DNA of 64,000 nt from Mugil cephalus (GCF_022458985.1 NC_061772.1:13072001-13136000), one strand, 5' to 3'. Shown: positions 1 through 11,920, numbered from the stretch's first letter. A program made the numbers and translations. Notes: generated by a model from the letters alone, not told the origin.

Positions 1-1
1 C

Positions 2-607
2 AGGATGGAGACCTACGAGTGCTGGTCAGAAGAAGAGGGCTTCCGCCAGCTGTTGGCCAACTACTGCGTGAAGGCAGAGCCCCGCCAAGAGAGCACGACT
101 CTGATTGGTCACTCACGCACGCCCCACATTACGCGGGAGGAGACCATCATCCTGCCCGGCGAGTCCCGTTCTGAGCAGGTCCACACCAAGACGTACTGGA
201 ACGAACTGATTGTGGTGTGCGCTCTGCTGGCCTTCTCCCTCGTCGTGTTCTCCTTGTTCGTCATCTACAGGAACCGCGACCATATGAAATCCATGCTGAA
301 GCAGGGCGAGTGCCCCAACATGCAGCAGAAGAAGCCGAGGATAGTGGGGAAGCCCACCGAGAGCTTACCCCTCAATGGTAACACCATCCCTGTTTCCACT
401 TCAGATCACAAGGGCTACCAGACGTTAAATGACAACTACATCTGCAGCACACCCACACACGAGTCATCACCAGACAACAGCAAGAGCTTCTCAGAGTCGT
501 CCGACAAGCGGCCGCTCAACTTAAAGGAGAGCCATGTGGAGTACTCCCCAACCTGTCCTCGGCCCAGAGTGAGACTAGGCTCAGAGATCAAAGACTCTAT
601 AGTTTGA
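2..607 (+). CDS. sema4b: Semaphorin-4B, C-terminal coding exon (partial, 5' end outside window)
   Basis: Class 4 semaphorins are membrane ligands for plexins, used in axon guidance and cell-cell signalling. About 200 codons are visible. They start at the end of the Ig-like domain: Tyr-Glu-Cys at codons 4-6 counted from the ATG at 5-7 looks like the strand-F cysteine. A juxtamembrane linker follows, then one transmembrane helix (about codons 68-88) and a cytoplasmic tail of about 110 residues. The tail end RPRVRLGSEIKDSIV closely matches the SEMA4B C-terminus as I know it and ends in a class I PDZ ligand (DSIV). Other SEMA4 paralogues have different tails. The frame is open to the window edge; a CAG at 1-3 could be a splice acceptor, so the ATG at 5 is probably internal. 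Stop TGA is at 605-607. Whether this is the a or b teleost paralogue cannot be told. Confidence 0.93.
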   Translation, partial: RMETYECWSEEEGFRQLLANYCVKAEPRQESTTLIGHSRTPHITREETIILPGESRSEQVHTKTYWNELIVVCALLAFSLVVFSLFVIYRNRDHMKSMLKQGECPNMQQKKPRIVGKPTESLPLNGNTIPVSTSDHKGYQTLNDNYICSTPTHESSPDNSKSFSESSDKRPLNLKESHVEYSPTCPRPRVRLGSEIKDSIV

Positions 608-3150
608 GAGCGCTGCATTCGCTAAACAGTGACAACCTGCATCTCCATGAGGGATACAGGCCACCATGCAAAGGAGAGGAGACCCTGACATCCTCCTACA
701 TCACAGCACATCTTTTATTTTAGTCATCCTAGTCCTGTGATCAGTGCGGAGGTCATTTTGCTAAACCATTTCCACTCCGAAGCCAGCGGTTGGTCCGGTT
801 AACTGTGTAAGTCAGCGAGCAAAAGCAGCACAACACTCTGGTTTTAACCAGGATCACGAATCATGGCGGCTGCTAAGGACAATTATAACACAGTCTTTAT
901 TTGAGTCATCCTCATGGCCACTAACACCAAATGTGCGTGAGCACAGGGCTGTGCAAAAGAATAAAAATGAATCAATAATCACAAAACTCTGCTCCAGTAT
1001 CGATATTTCTCCCAGCAGATGTCCATCACATCATATCATTACCGCAGATAATCTGTGCTGATATTTTACCCAGCCCTCATAGAATAAACTTGCACATTAC
1101 CTGCAGAAGGTGGCTGCCACATTGCAGCTATTATGCACTCGCCACAGTTACATGGTGACCAAGAGTTCAGGTTTAGGTGAATATAATACATGTAATACAT
1201 ATCCCTTATGATCCACACATCCTGGGAGAAAGTCAGAAGCACATTTGTCCCCTTCTTGTGAATAAAATTCATGGCTGCATGAGGATAAATGTGATGAAAG
1301 AAGAGGTAGAGCAGGAGAATGGTTGGAAACATAGGAGCCACAATGAAAAGGACTGCAACATGATGAAAAACGATCAAAAGGCGTAATTATTAATTATGCT
1401 TCACGGCCTAAATAATGACTTTTACCTCCTGAATGTATGTTCTCGGAAGAAGGTCTGTTTCACTCACACAGAATCGCACCCTGGACAATTTGCGAGCATT
1501 TCTGCCCACCTGAGAAAGACTTCAGTATCGACCTACAGGAGTGGGCTAACAAAATGGACTGAGACGCATAAGCCTGTTTTTCTGAGGTGAAGTGGTTGGG
1601 GGGAGGGTGAGGGGAGACCTGACTTTACAAATGCAGAAAGGCAAGGCAACAGAAGAGGGGACATCCACATCTCCACCATGTTCAGGGCAGCACCGAGATC
1701 ATCATGTGCGCTGTGCCAAATAACAAAGATAACTTGATTGTCTGATCTAAATGCAATAGTGCCATTCTGTCATGACCACTCCCATCTCATGCTTTGTGTT
1801 AGCATTGATCACTGTCAAAGAGCACATGGTGATGGACCCAGGGTTGGGTTTCACAAAACGTATTGTGGCACTAATAATAACAAAATGTGAAGTGCAAAGT
1901 TGGGAACTTCTCTAAGACTGTTAGCTCAAAGCAGACGTTACACACTGCGTTGAGCAAAATAACTGACCTTTGTGTACAATTTGTACTGGGGCCAAAGGAC
2001 ATGGCTTGGAGATGACTTGCCATGTGTTTGTCAGGTGAGGAAATATTCCAGTTTGTTACTGCTTCTTACTGAGGCGTACAGGTAAAACTGCTTGGAGACA
2101 ATTGAGGGTGACGGGCGCTGACAGTACAAACCTTTTGGTTAGTGCTGATGAAAGAGTCACAGAGCACCTAATAACTAATGTCGCTGTAGGAGGGGAGATG
2201 TTTAAGATATTTAGTGGTCTCCCACCCAGACTGCAGCTGCACAGTGTAGTGAGGCAGATACACAGAGCCCCCAACACCAGGTTACATCTTACATACTCAC
2301 CAGTCAGAGGTCAAGGTCACGTTAATGTGAAAGCACAAGTAATCAGGGTGTTGAATACTTACATGTTTGCACATTTCAGTAAAACGCATGTTCTAAGAAA
2401 TGCAACTACTGAGACAGAATGTGTAGCTGCTAAGGAAAACAATTTTCGGAAATCAGTCATCACAGGGACCAGTGCAGCCATCGCGAACACTCTTGCGCCC
2501 GCATCGCTTCGACTTTTGAGACTTATCAAGCAGAATTTTCCAAAGACGCAGAAAGCCGATAGTGTTGAACTGAACGACAAACATAGGGACAACATGGCAC
2601 CATATGTCTTAGAGTACATCACCAGTTCACTGTATTGATTGACTAAGCCTACAGTATAATATATTCCAGTATCGTACAGATCAACATTTTGCTATTTCGA
2701 ACACTGAGCAGATGATGAAATGCTATGTAACTGCTACAAGGTGACAAAGTAACTGCACAGCATACCGCGCAACAGTGGTCAGTGTTTCCTTTTTCAGTTT
2801 TGTTGTGTATATAGAGTACCTGTGCTTAATATTGTGTGTTTTTAAGGGACCTTGTGCAAGATGTGTTGTAGATATAGTCTTGAAACTAGAGTGAACACTG
2901 CTGATGTTATTATTTTTTCCCATAGTGCTTTACTGCCTACTTCAGCATCCATTTCATTGTGCTGTTAATTCAGCACCTGGACTGGTTTTCATCAAGCACG
3001 TCAAAGCAGGTGAAATATCACTTTTTATTTTTGTGCTATACCAATTTTAAGTGATAGTTTGACATCGAAAGAAATGGGCTTCTATGACCTGTAAGTCTGA
3101 CAACACTTTCATGTCAGCATGATGAATATGAAGCTATGACACACAGCTGC

Positions 3151-3185
3151 TTAGCTTAGCTTAGCTTAGCTTAGCTTAGCTTAGC
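3151..3185. repeat. (TTAGC)7 microsatellite
   Basis: Seven perfect tandem copies of TTAGC within the inferred sema4b 3' UTR. Confidence 0.95.
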
Positions 3186-3620
3186 AAAGTGAAACTGCTT
3201 GTCTAGCCTTGTCCAAATGTAATTTGCACAGAAACTCCCCTTGAGGTAGCTTATCAACCAAATAATTGAGAAATGTTCATCCTTCAAATTGAACCGTTGA
3301 GCTTATGGTTACAACATGGTTAGTCGCGTACACAAAGTGCTTAGCGCTCAAGTGGTAACCTCAAGTTGGGAGAACACCCACTACTAGACAACTTGGCAAA
3401 TAGAAGCCGCTCCGGCTAACAAACCAGACCTTTGGGAATATCAACCTCAGACATATTATAATATTTCCACACACACAATGAATGCTTGCTTTTATGAAGT
3501 TATTGTTACCTGTGGAATAAATCATCTTTTTTTGGTCTTATTCCCCTAACCTAAGCAACATATTGATAACCAATGTAAGTCAAATTCTTAGTGAAGAGCA
3601 TTGTTCCTCACACTACCTGT

Positions 3621-3658
3621 TTTTTTTTTTTTTTTTGTTTATTTATTTTTTTTTTTTT
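3621..3658. repeat. T-rich low-complexity run
   Basis: Two runs of T separated by a short GTTTATTTA segment, inside the inferred sema4b 3' UTR. Confidence 0.9.
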
Positions 3659-4670
3659 AACCAAAAAACGTTTCATTGAACCTGCTTTGAGGTGCTTGGT
3701 GGGTAAACTTACAACATAAAATGCCTTTAGATATCAAGTTATTCTGCCTTTAGCCGTGTGCCACATTGTACACCACCCAGCAATGAGCATACCAACAGAA
3801 ACGTGGTGAATGACGCGATTGTAGTCCTTGCTGGGCACGCTTAACTCCACATCACTACACGGGTCCATAGTAGATCTACAGAGTCACCCAAGTTACCATT
3901 AACTTTGCCTGCAAACAATACTGGGAGCTGCTCAAAATTGTGTACCATTCTGCAGTCTTTGCTAATGTAAAAAGTGAAACTGAACTCATGGAAAACTCAA
4001 AGTCAATATTTAACAATAATATTACTTCTTAAAGATGTAAAGAAAAGCTGATGTTACAGTTTGGCCTTACCAATTAATAATCACTAAAAGTATTAATACT
4101 ATCATGGCATGACAAGCTTTTTTTATTTATGAGAAGCAAACCATAGTGGCATGGTAAAAGTCCTTTTGAGCAGCTACTCTGTAATGCAACATACTGTAAT
4201 GGATATGAATGTAGCCAACTATATATTTGTAGAACATCTACAGCAGTCTATTTTCCTAAAATGGCTTAAGTAGGCAATCCATTGCAACATCTCTTCGGGA
4301 TTCAGTTTAAATTGTCATAACAAAGACACAGCACAGTAGTAAGTAATGGATCATCTGTGCTGCATGATGTAGTACTGCAGTGAGACGCGAGTACAGGCCC
4401 AAATCCTCTGTATCGACTCAAACATGAGACACAGCGACAGCTTTGCCTCGGCATACTCGACACCATAAGCTTAGTTGACTGAATAACTATTAGACAAATG
4501 TGGTCTTGCCTGCATGATTTCTTTTTTTAGTTGTTGTGTACAAATAACATTGTGAACTGTATTTTTTGTATCATTGAGATTGTGACTGTTGTTTTTATTA
4601 TATTGTACATAAAAAGCACTTTATTTTAATTTTTTAAGATAAATGAATAAAATACATGTTTTGACACATG

Positions 4671-5732
4671 CATGTGTGATTCAGCTCTGTCCTGTCGGTT
4701 GTTTCTGAAATATATGTCCTGACCTGAATCACAGTGAGATGCTGTGATCACGCATTCTTCAGTGTGGCCGTCATAGAGCAGAAAAGAGTGGAACAAAATT
4801 CCACCCGAACTACGTTAGAGACTGATGTCCAGTTATCAGAAGTGTTTCATTGCACCTTTATACTACTAATATCATATTAAAATCATTTTGTGTTCCTCAA
4901 CTTGCCTTTTCGTTCCTATTCGTTGTTAAATGTAATCTAAAGTAGCTACAGTATGAGTTGCACATAAAAATCAAATATATTAAAACGGGGTTGAATTCTT
5001 CTCTATTTTATTCTTTATATCCAATGACCTGAGCCATGCGCAAGCACGGTAGTTAAGGACACGTAGGATTTATCATCACCGATTACCTATCAGTGTGCAT
5101 AGGACCGATGTCCGCACGTTTGATAATTCCGAATTTACTTGCATTCTAAGTTTCAGCAAAATTTAGAACATTTAGAAAATTCTATGCACGGTTTGATAAA
5201 TGAGGCCCCAGGAATCACCTCTAGGTCTCCTCTTCAGTCTTAACAGACATTCTCGGGTCAGTTAATCACAAAAGGAGATCACGAAGCTAATCGAGCACCT
5301 GTAGGATGTGCTGGAGAAATACACGGAGGCTCCACTTTGCAATTTGCAGTACTTAAAGGATCTACTGTTGAACGGAGCCCATGTCTCGATAATGTTTTGT
5401 TCTTTCTGTGTGTTTTTATCTTTTCTCAATAATCTTAGTACGTCAGACAGACCAACTAAAACATCTGTCCTCAGGTGACCTTTTGCTGCCCTTGTCCAGG
5501 ATCTCAGCAGCCCTTGTTGCTAGGCAACATCAAAGGCAAGAATAACAATCCAAATGTTCTTTCATCTCTTGTTGTCATCTATGGAATGTGACATCATCGC
5601 ATTAGTTAAACAGCCACACAGACTCAGACAGATACTTAGACAAACGAATTATCGAATTATCGGCATAGGCTAGTCAGTTAGTTTCAAAACAGCTAAACAA
5701 ATTTAGATACACGTTTTTTAACTGGTTGTCGA
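4671..5732. other. Intergenic, sema4b to kinase cluster
   Basis: AT-rich sequence without a supported reading frame, RNA gene or recognisable transposon terminus. It separates the sema4b poly(A) signal from the block upstream of kinase copy 1 that is shared with copy 3. Confidence 0.6.
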
Positions 5733-5823
5733 CAATATTTTCTCGCGTAATTTCAAGTCACTTACACAAACGTAGATAAACAAATATTCGCTCGTTTAAA
5801 TTTTTTAAAATTTAATTTGATCG
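5733..5823 (+). promoter_or_regulatory. Shared 5' flank of PIM-like kinase copy 1
   Basis: The roughly 90 bp before the start codon recur with few changes before copy 3 (about 14127-14229), beginning at a shared AATATTTTCTCGCGTAATTT block. Upstream of this the two copies stop matching, so this is all of the 5' flank that was duplicated with the gene. It probably holds 5' UTR and perhaps the core promoter. No clear TATA box or transcription start can be assigned. Confidence 0.45.
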
Positions 5824-8621
5824 ATGGCTTCTAAATCCTCAGAGGAGATGAAGTCTCAGGGCTTTGAGAAACATGAAAGTGGGTGTGACTCCCTGCAGGA
5901 TAATGCTAAAAAACGGACTAACAAGAGGAAAGCCAGTCTGGATCAGGAGTCTGGCAAGAAAAGAAAGAGGGGTGATAGTGATAGTAAGAGTTGTAATCCC
6001 TGCAGCACAACCTTAGAGGGTGCGAGTGTGAAAGGGAGAAAGCTAAAAACCAATGCTAATGAAGATAACCCACGAAAAAAGATAAGGGGAGATAGTATGT
6101 GTGGTAATTCATATAGCGACCCTTTAGAGGGTACTAGTGTAAAGGGAAGAAAACAGAAAGCTAAAGTTAATGTTGAATTAGGAAAAATTTGTGCTGATGG
6201 TAAGAGCGTTATTGAGAGCTATCCCTGTAGCATAAAGTTAGAGGGTGTTAGTGTAGGGGGAAGAAAGCGAAAAGCTCAGTCTGATGTAGGTAGCCCTGCA
6301 AAAAAGTTGAGAACAATTAGTGGTAGTAAGCGTGGTTATCCGTGTAGTGTAGCCGTAGAGGACCCTAGTATGAAAGGGAGAAAACGAAAAAGTGAGGCTG
6401 ATGAAGATAGCCAGCGAAAAAGGATTAGGGGTGATAGTAAGAGTGGTGATCATTGCAGCGTCACAGGGGGTGCTAGTTTGAAGGAAAGAAATCAGAAAGC
6501 TAAAGTCGATGTAGATAGCCCACAAGAAAAGATTAGGTGTGACAGTAGGCGTTTTAATTCATGTAGTGACCCTTTAGAGGGTACTAGCATGAAGGTAATA
6601 AATCGGATAGCTAAAGTTGATGTTGATGGCCCAAGAAAAAAAATTAATAATGATACTGAGAGTTATTCCTGTAGTGGAAAGTTAGAGGGTGTTAGTGTAG
6701 GGGGTAGAAAGCGAAAAGCTGAGTCTGATGTAGACAACCCTCCAAAAAAGGTGAGATCTGACAGTGTATCTAGCAGTGGAGAGTTTGTCAGTGTGACTAG
6801 CATCAAGATCAGTGACGCAGACGCACCCCAAAGGACAGTTGAGGGCCTCAACACTATGGTGTTTAGTAGCACTCCTTTTTTCTCTGTCGGAGACATACCC
6901 CCAGAGTTGTGGCGCTCTGATCACGGCAGCAACTCTTCATCTTCTGATGAGGAGGGAATATACGATGGATCCTTCTCTGTGAAAACCAGCCATGGTAAGT
7001 TGATCAGTTAGCTTCAACAAATAGTCCCACATTTCTAGGCATATTCTTCTTTACCATATCATGATGTACCATAAATATGAAGCTAATTTGGCACAGATAC
7101 TAGAAACTGGAGACAGTCACCTGTGTCTCTCGGACGTTAACAACATCCACATGTGGTTATCATTTATCAGTGTGTTAATCAGTGCACTGGTGTGTGGATT
7201 TAGTTTCATTTAGACAAAGCTATATGTAAACTTTAATGTTCAAAGTGATATTGGGAAGGCTCAGGGGTTTGATATGGTATTGTATAATCTAAATGTATCC
7301 CAAACTTGACACTAATATGTCCCTGTCTGTGTTTCTATGCAGTTGAATTTCAAGATAAATATGAAAAGCTGGGCAAGCTTGGACAAGGTGGTTTTGGATC
7401 CGTTTATGAAGGCTACAGAAAGACAGATGAGCTACCAGTAAGTCTCCTTACTCTGACATTCTCTCTCTCCTCCACACACATACAAGTTTCACAGCTTTTA
7501 TATGTAACATGCTTGTGTTTCTGTCTTGCAGGTTGCGATTAAATTTATTCCCAAACATTTGGTCAAGTACAGTCAGATAGTAAGTGAATACATTCAAAAT
7601 ACATTTGTTCACATTTACAGGTTGTTATGCAGCTTTTCATATTTTTTGTCTGCATTGTTTCCTTCAGGTTAAGAATGGAAAGACGCACAACGTCATCCGG
7701 GAAGTGTACTTCATGATTAAAGCAGCAGGTGGACCAGCAGATATCCCATCTGGGAGATCTGCAGCTACCTCCCTTCTTGACTGTTTTGATCTGGAGGACC
7801 ACCTTATCCTGGTTATGGAAAGACCACGCAACTGCAAGACTCTCTTGGATTACCGCCGTGACAAAGAAGACCACCTGGCGGAAGATGAGGCCAAGGTCAT
7901 CATGGAGCAGATGATAGATGCGGCCATTGACATGCACTCGAAGGGAGTTTTTCACAGAGACATCAAACTTACCAACATCCTTGTTGAAGTTGATCCTCCT
8001 GGATCTGAGGTCCCACGGGTCCGGGTGATTGATTTTGGATGTAGCTGCCAAGAGGAGCTGGAACCTTACGATAGATTCAGTGGTATGATGTTTTGCTCTT
8101 TGTGTTAAATCAGTTTCTTTAAAAACTACAGATTTCATCTTAAAGCTTTAGGCTTTAACACTCCCTTCTATGTTACTGACTTACCTTTCTCCCTTTGTCT
8201 TTGTACTGTAGGAACCTTATGTATAGCTCCCCCAGAGTGGTTCACGGAAGGACAGTATATGGCCAGACCCACAACAGTGTGGCACCTGGGAGTACTGCTA
8301 TACAATCTGCTGGATCACCCAGGTTCATTTAAAACATCCACATATATTGCCAAGAAGATGACACTCAACTCCACACTATCAACAAGTAAGATATAAGACA
8401 TACACAGACTTTACATACAAGACAGAGAAGATGCTGAGGCATCATGTCTACATAGCAGGACACTTCAATGACACGTTTTTATCTGAATACATTAACAATT
8501 CTCTGCTTCCTCTTTGTTCTTTCCAGGATGCAAGGATTTTTTAAGGCAATGTCTGACGCCATATCCACACGACCGCATCACCTTGGAGGAGCTGAAGCAC
8601 CATCCCTGGATCAGAGAATAA
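5824..8621 (+). CDS. PIM-family-like serine/threonine kinase with basic repeat N-terminus, intact, 6 exons (copy 1)
   Basis: Exons 5824-6994, 7343-7437, 7532-7579, 7668-8082, 8212-8385 and 8527-8621 join in frame at GT-AG sites to give 665 codons and a TAA. Residues 1-390 (exon 1) are a hydrophilic, Lys/Arg/Ser-rich region with seven repeats of 36-39 residues, then an acidic serine cluster (SSSSDEE). The kinase domain starts near 396. All core elements are present: P-loop GQGGFGSV, VAIK lysine (K426), alpha-C glutamate (E450), HRDIKLTN loop (D536, N541), DFG (560-562), PPEW (583-586) and the distal DR (650-651). The PIM-type hinge ERP and the VW-LG in place of DVWSLG identify the PIM group, which is expanded in teleosts. 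The GRKRK and KKIR motifs look like nuclear localisation signals (inference). PIM kinases are typically constitutively active and regulated by abundance. The exact orthologue is unknown. Confidence 0.88.
5992..6777 (+). repeat. Coding tandem repeat, 7 units of about 108-117 bp, in kinase exon 1
   Basis: Protein units begin near residues 57, 94, 132, 171, 208, 244 and 280, anchored on a Cys-Ser (Tyr-Ser in unit 2). A typical unit reads CS-DPLEGTSVKGRK then a basic or acidic stretch ending in SP-KKIR-DS. Units 3, 4 and 7 carry GRKRK. The same unit occurs in decayed form at 9590-9960, 10915-11100, 14380-15040 and 15780-16020 in copies 2 and 3. Reading frame is kept across all units here, so the array is under coding constraint or very young. 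Confidence 0.9.
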
Positions 8622-8658
8622 GCGGAAGACTGTGTGGTAGGACCACTGTGGGAAGCAT

Positions 8659-8747
8659 GACAACACCCCCCCACCCCCACACCACACCCCACCCACACAC
8701 ACACACCCCCCCCCCCCCCCCCCCCACCACCACACACACACACACCC
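8659..8747. repeat. CA/CCA-rich microsatellite with C20 tract
   Basis: CCA and CA repeats with an uninterrupted run of about 20 C at 8706-8725, just 3' of the copy 1 stop codon. Probably in the 3' UTR. Such G/C runs are sequencing- and assembly-error prone. Confidence 0.9.
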
Positions 8748-8904
8748 AGTCATCTGTGGAGAGGAGATCTCTCTTAGAATTGCCTCTCCCAAGGTTTCTT
8801 CCTTTTACCGTAAAATTTCTAGGGAGTTTTTCCTTGTCTTCTAAGAGAGCTTAGGTTGGGTTAGGAGTTGCAAAGCATCTTCCAAATAATCTTAAAGTAA
8901 TTTA

Positions 8905-9345
8905 ATGTGCCATTTAATTTAGATAGACTTAATTTAGTTTAATTTAATTCAATTCAGATTTAATTTAGTTTAATTTAATTCAGATTGACTTTAGTTACAT
9001 TTAATTCACTTTAATTCAATTCAGATTTAAATTGATTAATTCAGTTTAATTTAGCTAGTTTTAATTTAGTTAATTTTAATTCAATTCAGAATTAGTTTAA
9101 TGTAATTCCATTTAATTCAGTTCAAGTGATTTCAATTCACTTTAATTTATTTATATCCAGTTCCATATAATTGTATTCAATTCAGATTTAATTCCATTTA
9201 ATTTAATTCATTCCAGTTGTTTTCAAATAATTTAATTTAATGAAGTATGTGTAATTAAATTCACTTCAATTCACTTTAATCTAGTTTGATTCTTTGATTC
9301 AATTCCATTTATTTTAATTCTGTTCTGTTTAATGTCTTGTCTTGC
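8905..9345. repeat. Degenerate TTTAATTTAGTTTAATTC-type AT-rich tract
   Basis: Short irregular iterations of TTTAATTTAG, TTTAATTCAATTCAG and similar. The same tract follows copy 3 (about 17917-18180), so it belongs to the duplicated gene unit. An ATTAAA hexamer at 9464-9469 is a candidate poly(A) signal for copy 1. Confidence 0.75.
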
Positions 9346-9969
9346 CAGGTCATTGTTTTTACTGGAGCTTTTGTTATTTTACTTGATTGTTCAATACTTT
9401 TTTTATTCTTACCTTAGATTACATTTTTCCTCAGGGTTCTGTAAATGTAATGTCATTCTCACAATTAAATATTAAAAAAAATATTTAAAAAAAACTTTAG
9501 ACCTATTAGTGATAGTAAGAGTGGTTAGCATGTGGTTAGCAAAGCCTTAGAGGATGCTAGTGTGAAAGGAAGAAGTAAGATAGTAAGGGGTGATAGTAAG
9601 AGTGGATCATTACAGCACCACATCAGAGGGTGCTAGTGTGACGGAAAGAAATCAGAAAGCTAAAGTCAATGTAGATAGTCCACAAAAAAAGATTAGGGAT
9701 GACAGTAAGCGTTTCAATTCATGTAGTGACCCTTCACAGGGTACTAGCATGAAGGGAATAAATCAGATAGCTAAAGTCGGTGTAGTTAGCCCACAAAAAA
9801 AGGTTAGGGATGATAGTAAGCATGGTAATTCATGTTGTGACCCTTTAGAGGGTACTAGCGAGAAGGGAAGAAATCAGAAAGGTAAAGTCAATGTAGATAG
9901 CACACAAAAAAAGATTAGGGATGATAGTAAGCGTGGTAATTCATGTAGCGACCCTTTTAGAGTAAGAGT

Positions 9970-10905
9970 AAGCAAACCTTGAAAAGATAAATTCAGTACA
10001 ACCTAATTGTATTAAGTTGTTGCATATAATAATCGTAAATAAATAGATTTTTAATATTTATTGTCTTTAGTTAAATGCAAATGTTGCCGAACTTTTTCTC
10101 CTTGGTGGTTGACGGCCTAGCAACAGCTGACGTCATTAGCTACAGTAACTAAGGGGGCGGGGCCCCAAGCCCAGCGGCGGGAAGCTGAACAAAGGAAACC
10201 GTTGGAAATTGGAGCTACGCAGTAACAGCAACATCACCGCACTTACTGTAAGTTTTAAATGTTAATATTTGTATTTTGTCAATATACCAACAGTAAGTTA
10301 TAATTAGGTGCGTGTCGAAAAAAAGAGCAAAAATGTCGGGTCTGTGTATTTTATATGCTTTACCCTCTCCCAGAAGGAAAAGTTGTGCTAGCATGGTTTG
10401 TGCCTGTTAAGTTCTGTGTTTCATTTATGTTGTAAAGAGATAAAAATAAAAAATCTAACCTAATCTTTACCATCCAGTTTAAATTCAAGTGCTGCTACTT
10501 TTCTTTATGGTAAAGAATCACTTTAGAAATAATGATAATAAATGAAATGGTTATTAATATGCAAAAAATGGAAGTATTAATAATAAGAGGTCTCTGATTC
10601 AAGCAGAGCAGACTGCATCGCCTCACCAACCACCTCTTTCTCTCTCTCCCTCTAATATAAAATAACTTAATGTCTTTTTTCTCAGACACTGCTTAGGCAG
10701 GTTATTGAAATGTGTCAACTCCAAATCATGCTTTTATTTTTTCAGTTCATTTCAAGTTTCCAGTTCACATACCATTCTCCTAATTGATATTTTTGGCGCT
10801 GTGCAGATCATATTTTAATTAACTTTGAACTTGTGAGCAGAAAAAAATAAATAGTGAGTCCAAAATTTCAATTCAAGATTTGTCTTATGTTTAAAGCTTA
10901 TACAC
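9970..10905. other. Foreign block inside copy 2 repeat exon
   Basis: About 0.9 kb not homologous to the other kinase copies replaces part of a repeat unit in copy 2. No terminal inverted repeats or target duplication were found. It contains the CpG-rich promoter-like island listed separately and otherwise AT-rich sequence without a supported gene. Confidence 0.55.
10085..10247 (+). promoter_or_regulatory. CpG-rich promoter-like island with possible first exon
   Basis: Within about 150 bp there is a full palindromic CRE (TGACGTCA, 10128-10135), a GC box (GGGGGCGGGG, 10153-10162) and an E2F-like GGCGGGAA near 10176. A consensus splice donor (ACT|GTAAGT) follows after 10247. This combination is usual for vertebrate promoters with a noncoding first exon. 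No partner exon was recognised downstream. Function is inferred only. Confidence 0.4.
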
Positions 10906-11170
10906 TAAGAAATGAGAAATCTAAAGTCGATGTAGATAACTCACAAAAAAAGATTAGGGATGATAGTAAGCGCGGTAATTAATGTAGCGAACCCTTAGAG
11001 GGTATTAGCGTGAGGGGAAAAAATTAGAAAGCTAAAGTCGATGTAGGTAGCTCAAAAAAAAAATTGTGCTGATACTGAAAGCGATTGTTCCTGTAGTGGT
11101 AAGCTAGTGGGTGTTAGTGTAGGGGGCAGAAAGCAGTAATACCAAAAACAGTGCATCCAGCAGTGGAGAG

Positions 11171-11920
11171 TAGGGATGAAGCGATCCGATATTTGTATCG
11201 GTACCGATATTGAAGACAATTCTAGATCGGGTATCGGTGATAATGAGCTGATCCATATCGGCTGATCTACTTAGTCTAATTATATGCTGTGCGCTTTGAG
11301 TGACGTCATACGCAAGCACCACGCCGTGCGGAAGTCCACAGTTTTCAAAATGGAGCGAACAACACCATCGGCTATCTGGAGCCATTACACATTACCTCGG
11401 CCAACAAACTCCACAGCTACATGTAATAAATGTTTAATTCCCATTTGCACTACACTATATCAAGAGCTGATAACTATTTATTTTGGAAGTGTACCAACCA
11501 AGCTAGTGAAGCTATTGTTTTTTTTCCTAAATTTCAGCTTCTTTTATTAAAAATATAATATTTATTTCGTTTTACATTGGGTTTTGAATCCCTAATTGCG
11601 CTGACTGAACTAGTTACACTTGTTATATTTTTATGGTTAAGACTGTTTTACTGGTGAACAAATATAATTTAATAAAAAAATAAGTAATTCAGTACATTTA
11701 TATCTGTTTATTTGTTTTTTTTTTATAGGAAATTGGAAAGAAATGTTTAGGTCTGATGTCGCCTTGCACAAAAGAATGATCCCAGTCTTTTCTATGCAAT
11801 GAAACTTACCATTTGTTACCATAATTTTCGCGCCGTTTTTCTGTATCGGATCGGTATCGGCTGATACTAAACCTCAGATATCGGTATCGGTGGTGAAAAG
11901 GGCGGATCGGTGCATCCCTA
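11171..11920. mobile_element. hAT-type non-autonomous transposon in copy 2
   Basis: A 750-bp element with inverted ends TAGGGATGAAGCGATCCG (left) and TAGGGATGCACCGATCCG (right, reverse complement). It is flanked by exact 8-bp duplications GTGGAGAG (11163-11170 and 11921-11928), the hAT hallmark. The uninterrupted target is seen in copy 1 at 6776-6783. Inside, a short + frame from about 11350 (MERTTPSAIWSHY, then a CNKC pair) resembles the start of a BED zinc finger. This suggests internal deletion of an autonomous parent. Confidence 0.92.

Larger units (their letters stand above)
608..4670 (+). other. sema4b: sema4b 3' untranslated region
   Basis: There is no further coding exon after the sema4b stop. 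The likely distal poly(A) signal is AATAAA at 4646-4651. It follows a T-rich stretch with a Pumilio-like TGTACATA just upstream and looks like a typical vertebrate 3' end. Earlier AATAAA hexamers near 961, 1082, 1261 and 3513 could serve as proximal sites. The UTR contains a TTAGC pentanucleotide repeat at 3151-3185 and a T-rich run near 3621-3658. The UTR length of about 4 kb is inferred. Confidence 0.6.

Noticed and set aside
2102-2638. 178-codon open frame on +
   Set aside because: Lies in the inferred sema4b 3' UTR, has no recognisable domain or compositional signal of coding, and one frame of this size by chance is not surprising in 64 kb.
6238-6525. Antisense open frames over the kinase repeat exon (also 6663-6924 and 14590-14877)
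   Set aside because: They recur wherever the repeat units occur and are a by-product of the sense-strand codon pattern.
5992-6777. Regular direct repeats that might suggest a CRISPR-like array
   Set aside because: The units are diverged, in frame and coding within a spliced eukaryotic gene.
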